Under the pieces are notes generated by a model. That model saw only the letters and a program-made list of their open reading frames with translations. It ran no database searches and was not told the DNA's origin. Source: Diphasiastrum complanatum (taxonomy: Eukaryota > Streptophyta > Lycopodiopsida > Lycopodiales > Lycopodiaceae). Taken from it: a stretch of DNA of 64,000 nt. Each line of letters begins with the position of its first letter. Position 1 is the first letter of the stretch. Made by a program: the position numbers and the translations under genes. Location: assembly GCA_029204225.1 (NCBI GenBank), contig CM055106.1:42052368-42116367 (forward strand), given 5' to 3'. Of the stretch, positions 1-10,160 are shown piece by piece.

Positions 1-420
1 CTACTGATACACATGCAAAAGGAAGTCAAGAAAATATCTCTATACCAAATCTCACAACAAGGAGCAGTTTACAAAAATAGTCTGCACTAGTAGATGTACC
101 CAGTAGTAGTAGATATTGACTTGTAGAATCCAGAGATTATTCACCTGTTAGAAGATCATCAAGCTCTCGGTTACCACTTGACAACATAAGAGAAAATTTG
201 AGCACAAAAGGGGCCTTTTAAAACGATACCTTCTATTTTTTTTTCTCAAAAGTTTCTTCCACATGGTCCAATCAAAACACTCAAATTTGAAATCTACGTA
301 ACGTAGCTCCTTCAAATTGATTTTCTTTTCTTTTTAAAAGAGCTGTAATTTTGCGTCAGGGGCAGCCCATAAATAAGCCATTTTATTTGTAGTAAGTATG
401 CAACTCAGCAAAAAAAAATA
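1..420. other. Unassigned AT-rich DNA, probably decayed copia
   Basis: No open coding region can be supported here. The stretch lies upstream, in the same direction, of the copia reverse-transcriptase fragment that starts near 950, and the palindrome at 423-750 separates the two. It may be the 5' part of the same decayed element, but I see no motif that proves it. Confidence 0.3.
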
Positions 421-422
421 GT

Positions 423-750
423 GTAACTTTTGAACGGCAACTCGAATTGAGACGATTACGGTGCCATTAGAAAGCCCTTGACGAAAGCTTTTCAACGACG
501 TTCCGAGCTACGGTGAAGAAGTTATGGCCAGTCAAAGTTTTGGTTGGTCAACACTTGGTCAACCCTCCGGTCAACTGCGCTTGAAAGAGATATCGGGTTG
601 ACCAAGTGTTGACCGACCAAAACTTTGACTGGCCATAACTTCTTCACCGTAGCTCGGAACCGGATCATCTTGGGTATCATTGAAAAGCTCTCGTCGAGGG
701 CTTTCTAATGGCACCATAATCTTCTCAATCCAAGTTGCCGTTCAAAAGTT
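423..750. repeat. Long imperfect palindrome (foldback repeat)
   Basis: The left arm (about 423-564) is repeated as its reverse complement at about 596-750, around a spacer of about 30 bases. The arms contain the phrase 'ggccataacttcttcaccg' and its complement, and end in 'acttttgaacggcaactc' and its complement. The same wording recurs in the palindromes at 21.3-22.94 kb, so this is a dispersed family. It carries no coding capacity and is probably a non-autonomous foldback element inserted in or next to a copia remnant. Confidence 0.75.
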
Positions 751-944
751 GTGATTTTTTTCAATCACAAACTATACTACCCACATAATAGCTAATCATT
801 GAAGATTGTGTGGGCAGGACTGCGGGCAGAAACAAATTTTACTTTAGTATTTTACATTGCCAAAAAATTGTCATCCTACATGGCAATCCTTATAGGGCCC
901 TTTTCAAGGCCAAATTTTCTCTAATGGTACAAACCTGAACTATT

Positions 945-1690
945 CTAGGCCTCATAAGAACCATAGAGTGTTCCCGAAGCACTCTCCACACCAGAAGTTG
1001 ATAAATACCAAACTGCCATGAATAGTGAATAAAATTCACTTCTCAAGAATTAGTCTATCGTAGATTTTCCACCAACGAAGGTCATCGATACAAAATGGAT
1101 CTTCAAAAGGAAGATGGGTCTATTGCCAAATGGAAGACAAGATTCATAGCTAAAGACTACAAACAAATTCAAGGTATTGACTTCAATGAGGCTTTCAGTA
1201 TGGTAGTTAGATTACAGTCTCTAAAGCTGTGTTTGCGCATGCTGCTATCAAAAATCTTGAAATTTATCAAATGGATCTCAAGACTGCATTTCTACATGGA
1301 GAAATCCAAGAAAAAATCTATATTTCGCAGCCTAAAATATATGAGATAAAGGGCCAAGAGCATAAAGTCTGTCGACTGCCTAAAGCTCTATATGGGCTAA
1401 AACAAGCTCCACGTGCTTGGTTTGATAAAATAAACTCATATCTTATGCATATTGGTTTCAAACCAAGCACTATCGACTGCAATGTCTATGTACAACATTT
1501 AATACTAGATCAGTGATCATTGCACTTTATATAGATGATGCATTATTATCTAGCAATGATATATCATTATTGTCAAAGATAAAGTTCAATTCTTTCAAAA
1601 GAATTTGGGATGACTGATCTAGATGAAATACATCACTTACTTGGCATTCAAATTAGCAGAGATAGAGTAAATAGGGGCAATAAATACTCG
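945..1690 (+). pseudogene. Ty1/copia reverse-transcriptase remnant
   Basis: Translation gives the start of the copia RT domain (KWKTRFIAKDYKQIQGIDF, 1125-1180). After a frameshift near 1225 it continues with the core (QMDLKTAFLHGEI, then LYGLKQAPRAWFDKI at about 1390-1430) and 'GMTDLDEIHHLLGIQISRD' near 1610-1665. These are standard landmarks of plant copia pol. The reading frame is broken by at least one frameshift and by a stop at 1514-1516, just before the degraded YVDD region ('YIDD'). It is a dead fragment without visible LTRs. Confidence 0.85.
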
Positions 1691-2739
1691 TTATCTGATC
1701 CATTTTACTCACCCATTTTTTAGTCTTTTCTGATAACTAATTCCAATCAGTAGACGGTTTGACGAATAACTAATTACTTGCATCTTTACTTGCACCTGAT
1801 AATACTCGCCATTAGAAATCTCAAAAATTGTGTAGTAGTGCTGATTTGATTGGGTATTAGTATGTAGAACCCAGGGGTTCGTGATGCAAAATTGAAAAAA
1901 ACAATTGAATAAGTGGAGATAATTGATGAACCTTAATACCCAGAGGACAAAGCATCGAAAACCATCCTAGTGTATTTTATTGATGAGGCAATTGGAGAAT
2001 TGATACTCATGGGGACTAGCATGGATTAGATTTCTTGCTTTGTGGATTAAAAGTAGGATTCAACATTGTGGTACATCATTTAGGCTGGGATTGTGGTTTA
2101 ATTTTTGTAAATCCATTAACATCCCATTTCTTGATGTTCTTGGAAGTTCAAGCATCAAGAAATGTGTGTTTATGGATTCTTGGACCTTCAAAATGTTGTC
2201 TAGCTAGTTTCTTGTTTCTTGTTTGTGGATCGATGCATGTAGATTAGTTTTCAGCCTGTATTGATCTCTTCAAACACGTTTTTGTAGCAGTTAGAAGTAG
2301 GATTTTGTTTGATGTTCAACTGAGCAGTATGTAGATCAATTGTTGAACGTATTGGCTTGCATGTTTGGATGTTTAGGCATGTGAGTACAGTTCAAGAGAG
2401 ACCCATTTGGATGTCCTTTGACATGCAAGACATTAATACAATAGATATCAGACCCTTCTGATCTGGGCGATGAAACAAGAACAATAACAACCAAGAAATG
2501 CCCAAGAAGCCTGGTAATAGGCAAACAGTTTTGAAACCAAAAGAAGTAAAGAATAAACCCATTGACATATCCTAAGATGACGATTATGTCTACAAGGCCA
2601 CCTCAATATGAGATCTACTAAATATATGGCGTGGAATTCATTAGCAACTGGTCTATCACTTCTTGCATCATCTTCTGAACTCTGTGTACATGAATATTTT
2701 ATTTTAGGCAAGCACTCTAGAAGCAAATTCACCAAAGGT
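1691..2739. other. No gene recognised
   Basis: The stretch lies between two copia pol fragments. Short ORFs occur on both strands, but none shows a recognisable domain or splice structure. It is most likely decayed retroelement sequence. Confidence 0.3.
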
Positions 2740-3115
2740 CAATCTATTAGATTCAAGAGATGTTCTTGAGCTCATATATAGTAATTTATGTGGTCCTATG
2801 CAAACACCATCCCATGGTGGTTCCCTATGATTTATCACCTTCATAGATGATTACTCAAGATTTAATTCTATGATGTTCATAAAGTCTAACAAAGATGAAG
2901 CATTCAGTTGTTTCCAACAATTCAAAGCTGCAGTAGAATTGCAAACATGAAGGAAGATAAAGTGTCTAAGATTAGATGGAGGGGGAGAGTACATTTCCAT
3001 GGCTTTCAAGAAATATGTTTTTGATAATGGCATTAGACAACAGCTTACTGCTAGCTATACTCAACAAAATGGGATAGCAAAAAGAAAGAACAAAACTCTC
3101 CTTGCAATAATGTGA
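2740..3115 (+). pseudogene. Ty1/copia integrase-core remnant
   Basis: The plus strand reads LIYSNLCGPMQTPSHGGS, then FITFIDDYSRF with the first catalytic Asp, LRLDGGGEYIS with the second Asp region, and ASYTQQNGIAKRKNKTLL. The last corresponds to the conserved YSPQQNGVAERKNRT segment that carries the catalytic Glu position. At least two stops interrupt the frame. It ends abruptly near 3115, where an opposite-strand RNase H fragment begins, so the junction is a rearrangement or a nested insertion scar. Confidence 0.85.
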
Positions 3116-3124
3116 TCCAAATAG

Positions 3125-3330
3125 ATTCTTTTGTAGGATGATTTGCACCAATATATTCAGCTTGTGTTGAAGACAAAAAAACTGATTTTTGCTTTTTGTT
3201 GTTCCAGGAGGCTGGACCGCCTACTAAATTTAACCAATAATCAGAAGTTGATTTTATGGTATTTGGATCTCCATCCCAATCTGAATCAGTGTACCCATAT
3301 AGAGTTGATCCTGCACCACCCACATCTAAA
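3125..3330 (-). pseudogene. Ty1/copia RNase H remnant
   Basis: The minus strand reads LYGYTDSDWDGDPNTIKSTS, then PASWNNKKQKSVFLSSTQAEYIGA. This is the copia RNase H signature (YSDADWAGD...SWSSKKQ..VALSSTEAEY). It lies tail to tail against the plus-strand integrase fragment. A similar minus-strand RNase H end occurs at 49.44-50.06 kb. Confidence 0.85.
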
Positions 3331-3743
3331 TGAATTATTTTGCTGGGGTGACTGCAAAATAATTTAGCACACTATGAAACATAATGAATTAGAATGAAAC
3401 AATTACATTAGAATATTGATTTCAAAATGCTATTAAGAAAGACAGAGTTTACCTCCAAACTGACGATCTGCCAGTCCACGGAATGGGGAACATTTGTAGG
3501 AATATATTTACTTAGATATGGAAGGTATATATCTACATCCCTATGCATATTTCTCGTCGAATTCATCTTGACACAAAAAAACTTTAATATTATTATCTAC
3601 AGATCTCTTAATAGAGATCAAGTTTAAACTCCAATGGTCACTGCAAAATAAGATTGAAATTTTTTTAGCTGCAATTCTGAGAACTATTTCCATCGACAAT
3701 GCCCATGTTAATGCATAAAACAACAAGAAGCATTTAATATATC
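3331..3743. other. No gene recognised
   Basis: AT-rich sequence with short ORFs on both strands and no domain match that I can recognise. Confidence 0.3.
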
Positions 3744-5370
3744 TTACTTTGTATGATAAGGGATGAGCAGATACTTTGTTGCTGGTGTGAATCCACTTGT
3801 CAGACACTGTGACAATGTGTCATTATTCTCCTTGAAGGCCTGAAGCAGAAAGTTACTCAGCACCAGCAACTCATTGGATGAATCTCTTGCAATGTCATAT
3901 TGCAAGAGTGTAAGCCCGAACTCTATCACAGAATCACTGATGGAAGCCCGTCTGTCTTTGAGATCCAAGCCTGTTTTCTCCGTAGGTCCACTCCAGTACA
4001 TGCATTATACTGATCTTGTTCATTTCTTCCCAGCTTTCAGACATAGACTGGATAGAATGTTCACCAAATTGTTTGATCTTTTCAAAAGCAGTTCAATGTG
4101 TCCGTTTTGCAACAAGAAATGTCGATTGGTTGAATATCAGAGTGGTTTCGTACTTTTCCTATTAGTTCAGATCCCAGATGATGCGGAAGTTTCTGTTGCT
4201 GACCCTCCTTTTGCATCATCCTCTGTTTAGTCAGCTATTAAGGATATCAAACACTTTCTTATCGACACTCTTGATAAGGAAAGTGACTTTATTGATGTAA
4301 ATACTGATGTTCTTCGGGATTCTTTTATTGGCCAAAATACATCTGATGATGAATCCAATCCTATAGAGGAGTTGAAATATCTACAATGCAAAGTTATTTT
4401 TTGAGTGGTTCAACCTTCAGCAAGATGTATATATTTCTCAGGTAATAAATTCTGTTCATTCTTATTTTGGAATGATGATAAGTTTTCTATTTCGATCGAT
4501 CCACTCTCGGCTCCATTGGTCTTTTCCCGACGGTCCCAACAACTTTTGCAGTCTCTCTTCCAATTTAAACCTCACAACTTTCTCGTCTCGGTCCTGAATC
4601 GATTACTTTTCTCATTCTTTTCAAAGCCGGTTTTTCTTGTTCTTTAGGAGAGAGATTTGTTTTAGTACATAGAACAATTTCCATTTTTGTTACATCTTCA
4701 ATCATAGAAACTACAGCAGATCCAATAATTGCGACATCAGAAAAAACACTTTGTGTTCCGTCAGCATCCATTAATAGCTTATGTTTGCTAGATAAGGCCA
4801 TCAAGCCGTTGAAGAGGGAACCCTCGTAGTTAAGAATAAATTCGTTTGAGTCGTGGAACATAAAAAACATTTGCTTCACATGAAATTCACGAAGTGTGGA
4901 ATGTAGTTAATTGTGTCTCTAGTTCAATTTGCAAAAGTTCAATATTGAAATCAAATATATTCGATCAAACCTTTTTTCAAGAAAAAGTGATTATTACAAT
5001 TATTATTTGTGTTTGACTATAAGGCCCGATATAAAAGTTATTTGGAAAATAGTGAAAATCATCCATTTAATATTGCTATAGTGCTTGGCTTCGTACGTGT
5101 GCATTGGATGCGGACCACTTCGACAAATGCTTTCTTAGGAATGCATGAGTTAGAAATGTTGCAATTAGATCAAAACGGTCAAAGGAAGCGTTCAACAAAG
5201 TATCAGCCATGAGTTTATGATATAAATCATGAAGATGTGGATGTGCTTGCTTTTAATTTTGAGTTGACAATGACGAATCATTTATGAAAGTCAACAATAC
5301 CAGTTTTACAAAAACGTCTCGGGTTAACTGCACATCCATCATTTTCAACTCGGCAACAACGGAGCAAAGT
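3744..5370. pseudogene. Unidentified broken coding region
   Basis: I do not recognise the protein. On the plus strand, 3874-4400 reads as continuous protein with one stop (4228-4230). It includes MCPFCNKKCRLVEYQSGF, a CxxCxxxC motif, and acidic text (DFIDVNTDVLRDSF). It resumes at 5009-5340 with YKSYLENSENHPFNIAIVLG and HWMRTTSTNAFLGMHELEM. The complementary strand is also open: 4001-3744 ends at a good GTAAGA donor, and 4879-4565 contains KTNLSPKEQEKPALKRMRK. Either strand could carry exons. The in-frame stops suggest a pseudogene or an unrecognised transposon gene, and the coding strand is uncertain. Confidence 0.3.
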
Positions 5371-5382
5371 TGTAATGCAAAT

Positions 5383-5530
5383 ATATATACTTATATACAT
5401 ATGTATGTATGTGTGTCTGTATACATATAGTGTATAGATACACATATGTTTGTATATATACATAGATATGTGTATATAGATACATATTTATGTATATATG
5501 TCTATATTTGTATATAGATATATACATATA
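5383..5530. repeat. AT-rich (TATA/TACA) microsatellite
   Basis: Degenerate runs of 'atatac', 'atgtatgt' and 'atatagat' extend over about 150 bases. Apparent ORFs here made of Tyr/Ile/His are products of the repeat. Confidence 0.85.
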
Positions 5531-6052
5531 AAACCCAACTAAACAAGCTCACATAATTGGTGGCAAAATGCAATCATGGAAGTGCATCAATGTCTGGATC
5601 GATAGGTGTTAGCAGTGTGACCTTTACAACACTAATGAGTATAATAACTTGAAGTAAAGAGCCTAGGATCGAATGATCATAGATAGTGCTAGTGAAAATA
5701 CCCAATCATCTATAGTAAAACCTATGAGAAAATTGAAAAAGAGGAGATTCTTGAGTGGGAGAAGCTCACAAAAGCTACTTGAGAAGTAATTACAAAAGGA
5801 GAATATTAAAGTTGATCAAATAGTAATTACAAAAACTAGGCATTGACACAATCTAAGATGAATATTTTGCTATGTCAATTGCCTCAAATTATAGCTGCTT
5901 ATTTGGCTAATTTTGTGAAATATCCACTAAAGTACTTTGTTACCTAGTCATTGGCAATCTACGTGAAGATTCTAGCATAAAATCTTGTTCTCTAGAAAGT
6001 TGCAAAAAACTAACTAATCACGTTTAAAAAATAAATCACACCTTGGCATTAT
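5531..6052. other. No gene recognised
   Basis: Non-coding-looking AT-rich sequence between two microsatellites. Confidence 0.3.
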
Positions 6053-6053
6053 G

Positions 6054-6055
<2 letters not shown>

Positions 6056-6130
<75 letters not shown>
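6056..6130. repeat. (GA)n microsatellite
   Basis: An almost pure GA dinucleotide run of about 70 bases. The Leu/Ser ORF on the opposite strand is a product of it. Confidence 0.95.
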
Positions 6131-6195
6131 GTGAGGAGATTCTTAGGCCTTCTATGATGGTTGCATCCTCCCAAGGTGAAAAAATCTAACAAGCT

Positions 6196-6226
6196 GCCCC
6201 CCCCCCCCCCCAAAAAAAAAAAAAAA
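6196..6226. repeat. Poly-C/poly-A tract
   Basis: A C homopolymer of about 15 is followed at once by an A homopolymer of about 15. It is prone to length change and sequencing error. Confidence 0.9.
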
Positions 6227-6589
6227 GAAAGAAAAGAAATCAATGGCATATCTCTTAGTTTTCTATGCATTTTCACCCAAAAACTTTTCTCAAGGTAACA
6301 TTAAAAGATCTCAAGATTAGCTAAATCTTGGATCTAACATGCATCTTTTGTTGTATAAAATTAGACTAAATATGTGATCATGGCAACAAATTATTTTGCG
6401 AGATGGAGCTTGGTGCCACCAAAATGCTAAATAAACTTCATTGCACTCTAGTTTTCTAATACTAAGCCCGGACAGACGTGTTTATAAAAAAATCAATGGG
6501 TAGCAACCAAAGCCATTTATGAAAGCTTAGAGTCCCCAAGGCTCCCAAATTCTTGATTTATGTAAACAAGAAAAAATAAATGGATTTTG

Positions 6590-7199
6590 TTATTTCTAGT
6601 TAAAATGTTTTTCGAGGTTTATGTTATAAATCTCAACTTTTGCTTTATTTTTTCTTTTTTTCTTAATTTCTTTGAACTTTGGCCTACTTTCGTGCCTTTG
6701 TATTTTGCTGCCCATCCCTCTCGCGTACGAAGATTTAAAGGATCGTGCTCTGCTGTGCCCGGCATATTAATGGCGCGCTGTCATTTTAAGCCCGCCACCG
6801 TTGGATTCGACCTGTACTGTTCAGATCTTGCCACGTTTGAAGAATGGATCATTGAATTGAGTCCGGGTGGCAGATGTGACGCGTGGCTATCATCTAATTG
6901 TGTGGACGTGAAATGTACCGTGTGCCGTTAGACGCCATCGCTGTGCTCTCTCTTTTTCCTCGCCGCGTGCTTGGATTCTATGTCGCTCCCCTGCTCTCTG
7001 CTTCCCCATGCGCTTCTCGATCTCAGATGAATCCATTCCTCCCTTGTGATGGTGAAGGCAAATTCAGTGAGATTTCAGTAGCCTGATGATGTAGAAATGG
7101 CGTTTTACAGTGAGCTGCATGGAATTCTGTGAAGAGAGCACAGAGAATTGAGCTGGGTCATGGTGTTGCAGAGCAAGCAGACTCGCTGCTTTTCTGTTC
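6590..7199 (+). promoter_or_regulatory. Probable 5' region of the SUVH gene
   Basis: The sequence becomes more GC-rich from about 6690 than the flanking DNA, and no conserved protein is visible. It leads into the SUVH reading frame and probably holds the promoter and 5' UTR, possibly with a 5'-UTR intron. I cannot place the transcription start from sequence alone. Confidence 0.35.
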
Positions 7200-9932
7200 G
7201 TGGTGGTTTTTGTTCAGGTGTTTGGTGTGTTTCCAGAAAGGTGGCCTTGCTGCAACAGATCTGTGGAGGATTTGCGGTTTTCTGTTTGCGGAATTGTCCC
7301 CAGATCTGGTCGTTTTGGTGCAGGAAACGTATTGTTGGACACATCAGGTTGGAAAATGGCAGCATTTGCTGGTGGAAAGGATGGGGCTGTCAAGGAAACG
7401 AAAAATAGTCTGGCATTGATTTTATATCAGGAAAATCAATTTGCTTTAGCTTTGCGAGGTTGGTCAGAAGGTTGCCTTCCCTCGAGTGAAGATGGTCTAG
7501 TCTTAGAGAGGAGGGATGAGGGAGGGAGCGCTGGCAGTAAGATGCAAGAGGTGATCGATTTGATCTCAGATGAGGAGGAAATGAATGCAAAACAGCCTGA
7601 GAGTTGTATGCAATGTGATAGTCCTTATCCTCTAAGAAGCTGGCCTGAGAAAAGTAGTCAAGGGAACAAAGAGATGCCGATGGATGATGAAACACGTGAA
7701 AAGACTGAGGCGGAGGATGAAAGTGCTTGCAGGAAGCGGCCACACATGAATGCGAACAATTCTGATACACCTAATCTAGAGCAGGGTTGGGAGGAAGGCT
7801 CCGGGCCAGGTAAGAGGGAAAAGCTTAGTGCTGCTGAGAATGTTGTAGAAAATTCTGTACAACCGAGATTTGAGCAAATCACGGACGATGGAGTGATAGA
7901 TTCCAGAATTCAAGAAAACGGGGGCCGCAAGGCAGCTAGCGGTAGAGATTTTTCGAAAAACAGTAAGAATGGAGAGTCTGCAGGAGTTATTCCACTAGCT
8001 GATGCAGATGTGCTTGATTGGAAGACAGTTAACCGAAAAGAAAGCATGTCTGATCAAAATTCTGGTAAACGCTCTGCTGAAAGGAGCACGAAAAGAACCG
8101 TGGCTGTTAAGATTACTCACTCGTCTGCATTGGCAAAGAGATCAACTCTTCCAACGCCTCTGATGCAGAAGGAACAAGTTAAAGCAGAAAGTTTACAGGA
8201 AGATTTCGCTCCTAGGGAAACCAGCAAGAAGAAGCCAAGAATGCGTGGGGAATTGGAAACTAGAGATGGTGTAGCGCCAGTGTCTGCTTCGCCCCTCGCC
8301 AGAAATAATGAAACGGTTAGCGAGACTGTGACACAAGCAACAGAACACTCACATAAGCTGGAGGAATTGCCTACTTTGCTGCGAGCAGATGGTCCTTCAC
8401 AAGAGCACGAGGAAAGCGAGGCCCGTAGATTAGTAAGGCAAACTCTTCAGAAGTTTGAGGCTCTGAGGCGCAAGTTACTGCGAGATGAAGAGGCTCGCGT
8501 GAAGGAATCTGGGAATGGAGTGAAGCGGCCTGACTTGAAAGCAGGTACGATTATGAACGCCAACAATTTGTGGCTTAATCGAGCGAAGAAAATAGGCGCT
8601 ATTCCTGGTGTCGAAGTAGGTGATCAGTTCTACTTTAGAGTAGAACTTTGCATTGTCGGATTGCACAGACAGATACAAGCAGGCATAGATTCCATCTCTC
8701 CCAAGGATAATCAATGGGACGTGCCTGTGGCTGCAAGCATAATCGCTTCTGGAGGCTACGAAGATGACTTTGATACTGGAGAAACTTTGATATACACGGG
8801 TCAAGGTGGGAATAATTACGGAGGAAACAAGAGACAGCAGCAAGATCAAAAGCTTGAAAGAGGCAACCTGGCTCTGAAGCACAGCTACAAGATAGGCGTA
8901 CCTGTTAGAGTGATCCGTGGAAGCAAATGCAAGGACAGTCCAACTGGTACGATATACACATATGATGGCTTATATAGAGTGGAGAAGTTTTGGCTTGAAA
9001 GGGGGTTATCAGGGTATGGTGTGTACAAGTTCCAATTGCAGCGCCTTCCTGGACAATGGCAAACCAGTTCTGCACTTGTGAAGTTTACGGGGACTATGAA
9101 AAGCAAATCAGGTGGGACAGAGGCTATAATTCATGAAGACATTTCAAGAGGTAAAGAGGGTCTGAGAATATGTGTTGTGAACAGTGTGGATACGTTGACA
9201 GAGGTGCCGGCTGCATTTGAATATGGTACTAGCGTCAGGCTTCCTCCTCAGCTGGAGAAGGGGCCTGCTCCTGAGGGATGCCAATGTGTCAATGGATGCT
9301 CAGATCCTGCTGTGTGTTGTTGCATAAGGAGGAATGGTGGACAATTGCCATATACAGGTGATAAAGCATTAGTTGAAATCAAGAATTTAGTGTACGAATG
9401 TGGCCAACAATGTCGTTGCCCTCCCACCTGCCACAACAGAGTAAGCCAACATGGAGCAAAACATAGACTGGAAATCTTCAAGAAAGATAGGGGATGGGGG
9501 GTAAGGTCATGGGATTCCATACCATCAGGTAGCTTTGTTTGTGAATATATAGGCCAAGTGGCTGTCACTGACAAGACACGGAAGTGCACTGAGCAGTGCG
9601 ATTACGTTTTACGTGTAGATGGCCTGAATCAGATGATTGCTCGAGGTGTTGATGTCTCCATGTATCTTGGAGAGCCAGCCAAAAACAATGTCTCTGAGGC
9701 TGTGGAAGGCACCATGTTTTTGATAGATGCAAGAGAGTATGGAAACATTGCACGGTTTATCAATCACAGTTGCTCTCCCAATTTGTATGCACAGTTCGTT
9801 TTATATGATCATGAGGATTTAAGGTTTCCCCACGTAATGCTCTTTGCAATGGAAAATACCCGTCCTTTTACGGAACTCACCTTCGATTATGGCAAAGATA
9901 TGAGGCCTGCCTCTGGGGCACATAACACCTAG
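7200..9932 (+). CDS. SUVH2/9-like SRA-SET protein (Su(var)3-9 homologue)
   Basis: This is an intronless 910-codon frame. The true start is probably ATG 7542 (MQEVIDLISDEEE, 796 aa) or ATG 7356, because residues before 115 look untranslated. VIDLISDEEE resembles a SUMO-interacting motif. A Lys/Glu-rich disordered region follows, then a basic helix (about 405-440), the SRA/YDG domain (about 447-616, with NLWLNRAKKIGAIPG and VASIIASGGYEDDFDTGE-like text), a Cys-rich pre-SET (about 693-748) and SET (about 755-898, with GWGVRS, NHSCSPN at 855-861 and ELTFDYG). The protein stops 12 residues after DYG, so the Cys-rich post-SET is absent, as in the SUVH2/SUVH9 clade. In Arabidopsis those proteins bind methylated DNA and recruit Pol V for RNA-directed DNA methylation. 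A nuclear role in DNA-methylation-guided silencing is inferred. The clade call rests on remembered motif wording. Confidence 0.92.
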   Translation: MVVFVQVFGVFPERWPCCNRSVEDLRFSVCGIVPRSGRFGAGNVLLDTSGWKMAAFAGGKDGAVKETKNSLALILYQENQFALALRGWSEGCLPSSEDGLVLERRDEGGSAGSKMQEVIDLISDEEEMNAKQPESCMQCDSPYPLRSWPEKSSQGNKEMPMDDETREKTEAEDESACRKRPHMNANNSDTPNLEQGWEEGSGPGKREKLSAAENVVENSVQPRFEQITDDGVIDSRIQENGGRKAASGRDFSKNSKNGESAGVIPLADADVLDWKTVNRKESMSDQNSGKRSAERSTKRTVAVKITHSSALAKRSTLPTPLMQKEQVKAESLQEDFAPRETSKKKPRMRGELETRDGVAPVSASPLARNNETVSETVTQATEHSHKLEELPTLLRADGPSQEHEESEARRLVRQTLQKFEALRRKLLRDEEARVKESGNGVKRPDLKAGTIMNANNLWLNRAKKIGAIPGVEVGDQFYFRVELCIVGLHRQIQAGIDSISPKDNQWDVPVAASIIASGGYEDDFDTGETLIYTGQGGNNYGGNKRQQQDQKLERGNLALKHSYKIGVPVRVIRGSKCKDSPTGTIYTYDGLYRVEKFWLERGLSGYGVYKFQLQRLPGQWQTSSALVKFTGTMKSKSGGTEAIIHEDISRGKEGLRICVVNSVDTLTEVPAAFEYGTSVRLPPQLEKGPAPEGCQCVNGCSDPAVCCCIRRNGGQLPYTGDKALVEIKNLVYECGQQCRCPPTCHNRVSQHGAKHRLEIFKKDRGWGVRSWDSIPSGSFVCEYIGQVAVTDKTRKCTEQCDYVLRVDGLNQMIARGVDVSMYLGEPAKNNVSEAVEGTMFLIDAREYGNIARFINHSCSPNLYAQFVLYDHEDLRFPHVMLFAMENTRPFTELTFDYGKDMRPASGAHNT

Positions 9933-9971
9933 GTTTACATGGTGACAAATTGATCCAACGCTAACATTTCT

Positions 9972-10160
9972 GTGTCAAGGACGTCCTATTTTGCTATGAA
10001 GAAAGCAAGGATGATGCTGCCTCTAATTATCATCCTTAGCTCACCTGTCAACTATGGAGACCTGTCAAGGACGTCCTATTTTGCTATGAATGCTAGAAAG
10101 CAAGGATGATGCTGCCTCTAATTATCATCCTTAGCTCACCAGTCAACTATGGAGACCTGT
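9972..10160. repeat. Direct tandem duplication downstream of SUVH
   Basis: A unit of about 90 bases starting 'gtcaaggacgtcctatttt' at 9974 is repeated at 10064. The second copy has a 6-base insertion ('tgctag') and is otherwise almost identical. It lies within about 40-230 bases of the SUVH stop and is therefore probably in the 3' UTR. High identity implies a recent duplication. Confidence 0.9.

Noticed and set aside
423..750. CRISPR-like or riboswitch-like structure
   Set aside because: The structure is a single long inverted repeat in a plant genome, not spaced direct repeats, and it has no conserved riboswitch core.
5278..5527. Tyr/Ile/His-rich ORFs on the minus strand
   Set aside because: They are translations of the AT-rich microsatellite.
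6049..6276. Minus-strand ORF with a long Ser/Leu run
   Set aside because: It is the translation of the GA microsatellite plus the homopolymer tract, with no conserved text.
7390..9753. Several minus-strand ORFs across the SUVH gene
   Set aside because: They are antisense shadows of a long, conserved plus-strand coding frame.
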